From an uncultured Woeseiaceae bacterium (lineage in GTDB: Bacteria > Pseudomonadota > Gammaproteobacteria > Steroidobacterales > Woeseiaceae), in assembly GCA_945788625.1 (NCBI GenBank), contig CALZMQ010000002.1:124001-188000 (forward strand): a DNA stretch of 64,000 nt. Direction: 5' to 3'. Below are positions 17,344-23,204 of this stretch, piece by piece. The position numbers and the translations under genes were made by a program. Numbering within the stretch: position 1 is the first letter of the stretch; each line of letters begins with the position of its first letter. The notes under the pieces were generated by a model. It did no database searches and was not told where the DNA came from. It saw only the letters and a program-made list of their open reading frames with translations.

Positions 17344-18597
17344 ATGAATCGATCTGCTCTTGTCCTGATTCTGGGATTCTTAGTCAACGCAGGATCTTGT
17401 AACGCAGTTGCCCAGTCGCTCACGGAAGAGCAATGGCAAGGTGATCTCGAATTCCTGGCGACCTCGATCAGGGCCCAGCACCCGGACCCGTTCCATGCCG
17501 TCAGTGAAAAGGCATTTCAGAACCGCGTCGACAAACTGCGCAAGGCCATTTCAAGCTTGGAGGACCACGAGATCGTAGTCGAAATGGCGAGTATCGTCGC
17601 AATGCTCCAGGACGGTCATACGAAAATTGAGGGCGGATTCAAGTTTCTGAGCGGCCTCTACCCGCTTCGGCTTTATGTTTTTGAGGATGGAATCTTTGTC
17701 CAAAGTGCTCCACGCGGACTTAGGGGCGCTGTCGGGACAAGACTGGTGAGATTGGGAGATACACACGCCGAAGAGGCATACGAACGAATTGCTGCCGCAA
17801 CTTCTCACGATAATGAAATGACGCTTAGAAATCGTGTCCCAGATGCCATGATGATTCCCGAAATCCTGCATGCGCAAAGGATCACGCCGAATCGCGACCG
17901 CGCCCGATTTGTTCTCGCGGACCGGACTGGGCGAGAATTTGTCCTAGATCTGGTGCCAGTACCATTTGACGACACGCTCGATTGGATCGAAACTCCAATT
18001 GTTAACTCAGTACCCCTGTATCTTCGGCGCAAAAGCCATAACTACTGGCACGAATACCTGGAAGACTCGCAAACACTCTACGTCCAATACAACCGAGTTC
18101 GGGATGCGCCCGACCAAACAATTCGAGAATACTTCGCACGCTTGTCGCGGCTTGTGCGGGAACTCTCACTCCGACGTATTGTGTTGGATGTGCGCTTCAA
18201 TGGAGGGGGCAACGACTACCTGAATGCTCCTGTAGACGACTGGGTGAAGAGCTCCTTGCCGTTAGTCAAAGGGGAATTCTATGTGGTCATCGGACGAGGA
18301 ACATACTCAGCCGCACAAAAACTTGTTACACGCTTGGAAAGAACCACTAGCGTAATGCTTGTTGGCGAGCCGACTGGCGGCCGGCCCAATCACTTCGGCG
18401 ATTCTATCCGGTCGAAGCTACCGCATAGCGACCTGACGCTTGCTATTTCATCGGTCTACCATAAGGATGCCCCGGGGGATGATCGTCAATCAATTGAGCC
18501 GCATCGCTCGGCGCCATCTTCATCGAGCGACTATTTTTCAGGTCGGGATCCAGCATTTGACGCGATTCTGTCGCACTCGGAAGAGGCTAACCCCTGA
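17344..18597 (+). CDS. Exported S41-peptidase-like protein
   Basis: The 417-residue protein has a signal peptide ending near NAVAQS. It carries a tail-specific-protease-like core: MLQDGHTKI at 87-95, then IVLDVRFNGGGND (279-291) leading into the nucleophile region GRGTYSAAQKLV, with Ser322 the likely catalytic serine, then GEPTGGRPN. S41 peptidases use a Ser-Lys dyad; which lysine serves is not clear, Lys326 being four residues after the serine. The PDZ domain of CtpA-type enzymes is not evident, so it resembles the smaller S41-like group. The ATG at 17344 gives an ideal signal peptide. It stands alone between repeat copies F and B. Confidence 0.65.
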   Translation: MNRSALVLILGFLVNAGSCNAVAQSLTEEQWQGDLEFLATSIRAQHPDPFHAVSEKAFQNRVDKLRKAISSLEDHEIVVEMASIVAMLQDGHTKIEGGFKFLSGLYPLRLYVFEDGIFVQSAPRGLRGAVGTRLVRLGDTHAEEAYERIAAATSHDNEMTLRNRVPDAMMIPEILHAQRITPNRDRARFVLADRTGREFVLDLVPVPFDDTLDWIETPIVNSVPLYLRRKSHNYWHEYLEDSQTLYVQYNRVRDAPDQTIREYFARLSRLVRELSLRRIVLDVRFNGGGNDYLNAPVDDWVKSSLPLVKGEFYVVIGRGTYSAAQKLVTRLERTTSVMLVGEPTGGRPNHFGDSIRSKLPHSDLTLAISSVYHKDAPGDDRQSIEPHRSAPSSSSDYFSGRDPAFDAILSHSEEANP

Positions 18598-18914
18598 CCA
18601 TTTCGCTAATTCCGAAGATATACAGCTCAGCTAAAACCCGAACTTCCGGTTCTGGCCGTTACCTGCCGCCCAGGTGATAAACTGCCGACAGCCTGCTACT
18701 GACCCAATGCGGTCGTTCACCGACGCGGGAAATCACCAGCGCGAGGAATGCGCAATAAGCGTAATCTCATGGAATTGGGCTTATATGAGCAATTTGCTCA
18801 TGTGAATATCTGCCTGATCGATGCCGCCAAAATCACGTCATGTCGCGACAGTGTCGTGTTCCTGCTACTGAACCTCTGTCATAAAAGGGGCACACATGAG
18901 CAAGGGTGAAAGCG
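18598..18914. other. 317-bp intergenic stretch with repeat copy B
   Basis: The stretch contains repeat copy B at 18645-18720. The remaining ~190 bp before the XRE-family gene are AT-rich, with ATATGAGCAATTTGCTCATGTG around 18782-18803, a short inverted repeat (ATGAGCAAATTGCTCAT-like) that could be an operator for the downstream regulator. No open frame of note was seen. Confidence 0.4.
18645..18720 (+). repeat. Dispersed imperfect-palindrome repeat, copy B
   Basis: Blocks TCTGGCCG (18651), GCCGCCCAGG (18665) and GCTACTGACCCAATGCGG followed by TCGTTC match copies A and C in order, with a 10-base longer centre than A. It begins about 50 bp after the stop of the S41-like gene. Confidence 0.7.
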
Positions 18915-19283
18915 ATGAACATTCAACAACGCCGCCTGGAAAGAGGATGGTCGCAGGAAGAACTTGCCCGCCATTCCGGTTTAAGCACCCGCACGATCCA
19001 ACGGATTGAGGGTGGGCAGAAGGCCGGACTGGAATCGCTAAAATGCCTTGCAGCTGTGTTTGAGACTTCCATAAGCACTTTAATGCAGGAGCAGACCATG
19101 GCCGACCAAGAACAAGCGGACCAGACGAAGCAACCGATGATCAACAAAATTGAGCGAGACGCGATTGAATTTGCTCAAGCCCTGTTGGCCGAACCCAAGA
19201 AAGGACAAGCTGATTCACTTAGCAAAATTGAGCGAGAGGCGATCGCTTATGCAAAGAAACTGTTGAGTATGTTCAAAACATAA
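18915..19283 (+). CDS. XRE-family helix-turn-helix regulator with duplicated tail motif
   Basis: The 122-residue protein begins with a Cro/C1-type HTH (RRLERGWSQEELARHSGLST, then RTIQRIEGGQKAGLESL, residues 4-45), so it should bind DNA as a dimer. After a Gln/Asp-rich linker, the C-terminal half carries two copies of one helix, KIERDAIEFAQALL and KIEREAIAYAKKLL, separated by 30 residues. That suggests an amphipathic dimerisation or partner-binding segment. The ATG at 18915 has AAGGGTG upstream; a GTG three codons earlier is possible. It sits between repeat copies B and C, with no obvious operon partner. Confidence 0.75.
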   Translation: MNIQQRRLERGWSQEELARHSGLSTRTIQRIEGGQKAGLESLKCLAAVFETSISTLMQEQTMADQEQADQTKQPMINKIERDAIEFAQALLAEPKKGQADSLSKIEREAIAYAKKLLSMFKT

Positions 19284-19386
19284 GTCAGTCTCTCGCATCC
19301 CGGTCTTCCCCAAAGGAGGCGCTAACCTCGCCCTTCAGGGAGAAGGAGTTGTTTGGGTTGTGCAAAAGTTTGCACCCACGGCGAAG

Positions 19387-19466
19387 GGACCGCTCTTGGC
19401 CGACTCCAGCCGTCCAGGTGTTAAACTCGCCAATGACTGCTGCTGACCCGAAGCATCCGTTCGACT
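19387..19466 (+). repeat. Dispersed imperfect-palindrome repeat, copy C
   Basis: The copy contains CTTGGCCG at 19395, GCCGTCCAGG at 19409 (the same 14-base offset as A and B) and GCTGACCCGAAGC near 19442. The start GGGACCGCTC and the end GCATCCGTTC are partly complementary. It ends only 12 bp before the start codon of the methyltransferase gene. Confidence 0.65.
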
Positions 19467-19478
19467 TTCCCCCGCTAA

Positions 19479-20249
19479 ATGCTGAAAAACTTTCGAATGC
19501 ACTGGAATCCAGATAGCTATGCAGAGAACGCTCGGTTCGTTTCCGATCTCGGAATGCCGGTTGTTGAACTGCTATCGCCGCAACCTGGCGAACGAATCCT
19601 CGACTTGGGTTGCGGTGATGGCGCGTTAACCAAGGGGTTACTAGAATTGGGTTGCGAGATGATTGGAGTCGATTCTAGCCCCGAAATGATCGAGGCAGCT
19701 AAATCGCTAGGCTTGAATGCGCAGGTGATGGATGGGCAAGAGCTTCGATTTAGCGACGAGTTTGACGCCGTGTTTTCCAATGCCGTATTGCATTGGATGA
19801 AAGATCACGAAAGTGTTATTGCCGGCGTCTGGAACGCGCTAAAAGGTGGGGGACGATTCGTCGGTGAATTTGGGGGGTATGGGAATGTGTCGACCGTTGT
19901 TCTGGCTATAGAGTCCGCGTTGTCGTCCCGTGGTTTGGAAGTCGCAAGTCCTTGGCTTTTTCCACGGCCCGAGGAATACCAAGAACTTCTCGAGTCACGC
20001 GGGTTCTTGGTAGACAGCATTTCGCTCTTGCCTCGTCCGACCTTGTTGCCAGGAGATGTGGGCGGTTGGCTCAGGACTTTTGCTCATCGCTACACTTCTG
20101 CCTTGCCTGAAACCGAGAGAGGAGGCCTGGTTTCCGAAGTCATAGAAAGTCTCCGCGAAACGCTTTGCGATGATAATGGCGATTGGATCGTTGACTACGT
20201 ACGTCTACGTTTCTTTGCTACGAAAATCTACAACAATGCTGACGACTGA
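19479..20249 (+). CDS. SAM-dependent class I methyltransferase
   Basis: The 256-residue cytoplasmic protein shows the Rossmann methyltransferase motifs: motif I ILDLGCGDGAL at 40-50, the acidic residue after strand 2 in IGVDSSPEMI, VMDGQELRF, and motif IV FDAVFSNAVLHWMKD. This arrangement matches trans-aconitate methyltransferase-like and small-molecule methyltransferases. The substrate cannot be deduced. The ATG at 19479 is used; an ATG six codons later is possible. The start codon lies almost directly against repeat copy C with no clear ribosome site, so translation signals were probably supplied by or altered by the repeat. Confidence 0.8.
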   Translation: MLKNFRMHWNPDSYAENARFVSDLGMPVVELLSPQPGERILDLGCGDGALTKGLLELGCEMIGVDSSPEMIEAAKSLGLNAQVMDGQELRFSDEFDAVFSNAVLHWMKDHESVIAGVWNALKGGGRFVGEFGGYGNVSTVVLAIESALSSRGLEVASPWLFPRPEEYQELLESRGFLVDSISLLPRPTLLPGDVGGWLRTFAHRYTSALPETERGGLVSEVIESLRETLCDDNGDWIVDYVRLRFFATKIYNNADD

Positions 20250-20376
20250 CCGTCTCCTTCTAGCCGAACTGAGACGGTAGGCAGGAACATGAACGAGCGA
20301 CTGCTAAGCGTCGCATAGCCGCCGGTCGAGAAAACTGAGGTAAAATGTCGCCTTGTGACCCAAAGCAGACGGTCAC
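20250..20376 (+). repeat. Dispersed imperfect-palindrome repeat, copy D (long)
   Basis: The copy starts GACCGTCTCCTTCTAGCCG directly after the methyltransferase stop and ends GACCCAAAGCAGACGGTCAC at 20357-20376. The ends form an inverted pair (GACCGTCT against AGACGGTC, 8 of 8). It is about 50 bp longer than A-C, with a diverged centre. Confidence 0.65.
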
Positions 20377-20441
20377 AACGTATCGCCCTTACTAGAATGA
20401 TATTCTCCATTTTGGCGCACTAATTATAGTTGGGAGGCAAG

Positions 20442-20849
20442 TTGAAATATTTCGTAGCAACAGCCGTGATCGCAATTCTCATATCGTGTTCGAACGAAGC
20501 GAATCACCTGAGTCGGGACTTCGACTGGCGAGCGGACGACATCACTGCATCTATCGTGCGCGACGACCAGTCCTTGAATATAGGAACATACCTGAACGTT
20601 GCGCACAAACGAGCGCCTGGCGAGGCTGGCTGGCAGAACAAGGTGATAAACATTCCTGAATCTTGGATGGTTGGAGAAATCTCAGTAGTCGACGGCATAG
20701 TTCGACTAGAAACAGAAAGTTCGGGAATATTCGAGGTGAGCCGTAACAACATTGGCGAGCTGATGTACGAAATCCTCGATGGCGGTGGTGATAAACCGGA
20801 TTACGTGCTTCAAGAAATTTGGTTCAGGCTCGCCGCAATTGCCTCCTAA
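20442..20849 (+). CDS. Small lipoprotein, unknown function
   Basis: The 135-residue protein has a lipoprotein signal (KYFVATAVIAILISC) with the lipidated cysteine at about residue 16. The mature part has no recognised family; it contains a beta-rich section (VINIPESWMVGEISVVDGIV). The TTG at 20442 is preferred because GGGAGG lies 5 bases upstream; an in-frame TTG at 20430 overlaps that ribosome site. Its stop codon starts an attC-like motif. Base composition is AT-rich relative to the core genome. Confidence 0.55.
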   Translation: MKYFVATAVIAILISCSNEANHLSRDFDWRADDITASIVRDDQSLNIGTYLNVAHKRAPGEAGWQNKVINIPESWMVGEISVVDGIVRLETESSGIFEVSRNNIGELMYEILDGGGDKPDYVLQEIWFRLAAIAS

Positions 20850-20864
20850 CAAGGCGCTGCACGC
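20847..20864 (+). other. attC-like half motif at a stop codon
   Basis: TAACAAGGCGCTGCACGC begins in the lipoprotein stop codon and matches the left end of many attC sites. The same design occurs at 16833. The expected right core (GTTRRRY) was not identified before the next gene; only AGTTAACT near 21025 is remotely similar. Confidence 0.3.
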
Positions 20865-20874
20865 GCAGATCTGA

Positions 20875-20941
20875 CAGGCCGCTCTTGGCCGTACTGAGCC
20901 AGTCAGCCCGAGGCGATTTGGGTCGTTTGAACGACCGCTTC
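20875..20941 (+). repeat. Degenerate copy E of the dispersed repeat
   Basis: The left end CAGGCCGCTCTTGGCCG matches copy C (GGGACCGCTCTTGGCCG). The right part diverges but contains GGGTCGTTTGAACGACCGC, a short hairpin with ends like the family's terminal bases. It closes the repeat-bearing stretch. Confidence 0.45.
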
Positions 20942-21066
20942 GTGTCAAAGCTGCCACTCCGCGTTTCCCCCGAGGGCACGTGGACCGCGGTAACGTCCTC
21001 GAATTCACTTGAAGTGTCAGTCGTAAGTTAACTTCGCTCGCAGTCAGCATTCTCGTGACGCCCGAG

Positions 21067-21660
21067 CTAGCGGCGGTACTTGTCGTTCAAGCCGACGCCG
21101 GCCACTATCATCGGGAGGATCTTCTCGATGCGGCTCTGCCTTGTTGCATCGCGCTTCGCGGATGCGATGTAGTCCGCGTATTCACGCTGCAGTCCTCGCC
21201 GCAGTTCTTTGTACGCGGCGGTGGCACCCTTGTATCGGCGCATTGCCTTGTTCAGCTCTTCCGGCACTTCGATGGGTGCCGTCCGATCCGCTTTGATTTC
21301 GCGGCCGGTGTCGACGAGCGCCATTGCCTCGTTGACGTAACGTTTGATGATGCCGGGCTTGATGTCTTTGGCCGACGACATACGCCACTGCCGCAATGCT
21401 TTGGTCTTTCCGGTCTGCGCATTAATGAGAACGTCTTTGTCGTCTTTCAGCAAAGCGCCCTGGTGAAACCAGAGACCGAAATAAGACTTGAACGCGCCAA
21501 TGCCGACCACGTTCTTGCCCTTGTACGTGTAGCAGGGGGCGCCCCATTTCACTTCCTCGCTCAGCGCAGTACCAAGCAGGATTTCGCGAATCGCGACAAC
21601 CTCGTCGTGCCAGCTGTCCACGTTCGCGATGTAATCGTCAACTGACTTTGCTCGTCGCAT
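21067..21660 (-). CDS. DUF1801/YdeI-like protein
   Basis: This 197-residue cytoplasmic protein resembles the DUF1801 family fused to a YdeI-type C-terminal helical part. LSEEVKWGAPCYTYKGKNVVGIGAF is split here as LSEEVKWGAPCYTY and KNVVGIGAFKSYFGLWFHQG, the barrel core typical of this family. The C-terminal region has EVPEELNKAM and YADYIASAKRDATRQSRI, matching the bacteriocin-protection/YdeI signature ending in KRDATRxxRIEKI. The biochemical function of the family is unsettled. The ATG at 21660 shares its A with the preceding gene's stop (TGATG), so translation is coupled to the SnoaL-like gene. Confidence 0.75.
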   Translation of the reverse strand: MRRAKSVDDYIANVDSWHDEVVAIREILLGTALSEEVKWGAPCYTYKGKNVVGIGAFKSYFGLWFHQGALLKDDKDVLINAQTGKTKALRQWRMSSAKDIKPGIIKRYVNEAMALVDTGREIKADRTAPIEVPEELNKAMRRYKGATAAYKELRRGLQREYADYIASAKRDATRQSRIEKILPMIVAGVGLNDKYRR

Positions 21661-22145
21661 CAGCAGTCGACCTCCTCGCTCAACAGCGCCTGGGTTTCTT
21701 CGTCAGGCGCTTTCGCCGCGGCGTTACCCGCGTCAAATACGACTCGCCATTGGCCATCGGGGTTCACGCGCCAGACCGAGTTGAACGTGCCCCAGCGTTC
21801 GACAACGTTGCCGTCGGCATCCTTGCTGCGCATGCGATAGGGGCCACGCGTCAACGCCATCGTGCCATCCTCGAGGACCTCGACGAATTTCGGCCGCCAC
21901 GCTATCTCGGGTCCGTCATCGGTGAAAAAGTCCTGCCATGCCGCGGCAATCTCGTCGGGTCCATGGCGTACGCCGTTTCCGACGAACCGGGCGTCGGCAT
22001 CGAGAAAGGAGCGAAAAGCGGCAAGGTCGCGAGTCTCGGCGGACTGGCTGAAGGCGATTTCCCGGCAACGCACGTCGTTCGTCATATCGCCCGCCGCGCT
22101 GCTGAACAAGCCGAGCAGCACGACGCTGAGCATCATTCCCTTCAT
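21660..22145 (-). CDS. Exported SnoaL/DUF4440-like protein
   Basis: The 161-residue protein has a short signal peptide (MKGMMLSVVLLGLFSSAAG) and a cone-shaped NTF2-like fold pattern. Landmarks are REIAFSQSAETRDLAAFRSF, FLDADARFVGNG, ITAAW-type IAAAWQDFF, and the terminal pair WGTFNSVWRV and GQWRVVFDAG. Such proteins act as small-molecule cyclases or isomerases or as binding proteins; here export suggests a periplasmic role. The ATG at 22145 was chosen for the signal peptide; a longer reading upstream is basic and unlike export leaders. It overlaps by one base with the DUF1801-like gene. Confidence 0.7.
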   Translation of the reverse strand: MKGMMLSVVLLGLFSSAAGDMTNDVRCREIAFSQSAETRDLAAFRSFLDADARFVGNGVRHGPDEIAAAWQDFFTDDGPEIAWRPKFVEVLEDGTMALTRGPYRMRSKDADGNVVERWGTFNSVWRVNPDGQWRVVFDAGNAAAKAPDEETQALLSEEVDC

Positions 22146-22392
22146 GATCCTGGTGTACCCCGGAGGACGTCGAATGCAGTGATTATAGCTGTCCGTTGCC
22201 CACCTGGCCCGGCAACCCTTACCGCGTCGTGATTTCATTGACCACTTCGGTCACGTAGCGACGAGGCGATCCTGGGATGCCTCCCTTCGCAATGTTCATC
22301 GCTCTGTCCTGCGAGATCTTGGGCAAGTGTTGAGGAAATGTTCCGCCATTGGTTCTTTTTGTCCATGACGTGTTCCGGCAATAGCTACCGGC

Positions 22393-22420
22393 TTGACATG
22401 CAGTAAAAATGCTGCATAAT
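22393..22420 (+). promoter_or_regulatory. Sigma-70-type promoter of the ArsR-SRPBCC operon
   Basis: TTGACA at 22393-22398 and CATAAT at 22415-22420 are separated by 16 bases, 30 bp before the ATG. An inverted pair ATGCAG (22398) / CTGCAT (22412) lies within the spacer and could add an operator half. Confidence 0.65.
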
Positions 22421-22446
22421 AATAGGCAGGTTTTTAGCTGCCTATT
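22421..22446. promoter_or_regulatory. Operator-like perfect inverted repeat before the ArsR-family gene
   Basis: AATAGGCAG at 22421-22429 is exactly inverted as CTGCCTATT at 22438-22446, with an 8-base spacer. It lies between the -10 element and the start codon and ends 3 bases before the ATG, where a ribosome site is expected. This suggests autorepression by the encoded dimeric winged-helix protein. Confidence 0.6.
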
Positions 22447-22449
22447 GTC

Positions 22450-22764
22450 ATGGACCCTGTTTTCAAAGCACTGGCCGATCGAAACCGGCGCGAGATGCTC
22501 GACCGGCTTATCGCCGAGCCCGGCTTGACGCTGTCGGAGTTGATCCGTGGCCTCGAGATGGCGCGCCAGTCGGCGTCCCGCCACGTCTCGATACTCGAGG
22601 CCGCCGGGTTGGTTGCTACGCACTGGAGCGGCCGCGAAAAACTTCACTACCTGAATCCCGTACCCTTAGTCGAGATCACCGATCGATGGCTTGACAAGTT
22701 CTCGGAGGAGAAAGCCGTCGCCATGGTGGCACTGAAAAAAGCGCTGGAGGACCATGAGAAATGA
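22450..22764 (+). CDS. ArsR-family winged-helix transcriptional regulator
   Basis: This 104-residue protein is a compact winged HTH: FKALADRNRREMLDRLIAEP (5-24), recognition region LSELIRGLEMARQSASRHVSIL, and wing THWSGREKLHYLNP. It belongs to the ArsR-like group that pairs with SRPBCC (AHSA1) proteins rather than the metal-binding group; no CxC metal motif is visible. It overlaps the SRPBCC gene by 4 bp (ATGA). An inverted repeat directly before its start suggests autorepression. The inducing signal is unknown. Confidence 0.85.
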   Translation: MDPVFKALADRNRREMLDRLIAEPGLTLSELIRGLEMARQSASRHVSILEAAGLVATHWSGREKLHYLNPVPLVEITDRWLDKFSEEKAVAMVALKKALEDHEK

Positions 22765-23204
22765 ACAAGCCTGAATACGTATACGTCGCAGTCATCGCGA
22801 AGCCGCCGGAGGATGTCTGGAATGCACTGACCCTGCCTGAATTCACGAGGCAATACTGGCATCGCACGGACGTACAGAGTGACTTTTCAGTCGGATCGCC
22901 CATTCGATTCCTGACTGAATCCGGTGGCGTCGGTGCCGAGGGGGAAATCCTCGTCGCCAGTCGCCCGTCCGAGCTGGCCTACACATGGCAATTCCCGAAC
23001 AACCCGGAGACGAAAGACGAGTCACCGTCACGCGTGACGTTCAAGCTGGAGCCGATTGCAACCGGCACGAAACTGACTGTGATTCACGATCGGTTCCCAA
23101 CGAACTCCAGGATGCTGGAGCTCGTGCGCCCGGGCTGGCCACTTGTCATCGGCGGGCTGAAAACGCTGCTGGAGACCGGCCGCGCCGTCGACTTTACCAG
23201 TTAA
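22761..23204 (+). CDS. SRPBCC / AHSA1-like protein
   Basis: The 147-residue protein has the START/AHSA1 hydrophobic-cavity fold: YVYVAVIAKPPEDVWNALT at the N-terminus, YWHRTDVQSDFSVGSPI, AYTWQFP, and the long C-terminal helix WPLVIGGLKTLLETGR. Bacterial members with an ArsR-type partner are common as two-gene operons; their ligands are mostly unknown. Translation is coupled to the regulator. Its stop overlaps the stop of the convergent TPR-ATPase gene by 4 bp. Confidence 0.85.
   Translation: MNKPEYVYVAVIAKPPEDVWNALTLPEFTRQYWHRTDVQSDFSVGSPIRFLTESGGVGAEGEILVASRPSELAYTWQFPNNPETKDESPSRVTFKLEPIATGTKLTVIHDRFPTNSRMLELVRPGWPLVIGGLKTLLETGRAVDFTS

Larger units (their letters stand above)
22146..22449. 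other. 304-bp divergent intergenic region
   Basis: The region separates the SnoaL-like gene (minus) from the ArsR-family operon (plus). Apart from the promoter and inverted repeats at 22393-22446 nothing else was recognised; a reading frame on the minus strand across 22219-22647 looks spurious because it runs through the regulator gene. Confidence 0.5.

Noticed and set aside
15652..20945. Repeat copies considered as complete integron attC sites
   Set aside because: No RYYYAAC...GTTRRRY pair brackets the copies and no intI is visible; only half motifs were found at two stop codons.
22219..22647. Minus-strand frame running through the ArsR promoter and gene
   Set aside because: It crosses the well-supported regulator and its operator and lacks any protein-like pattern.
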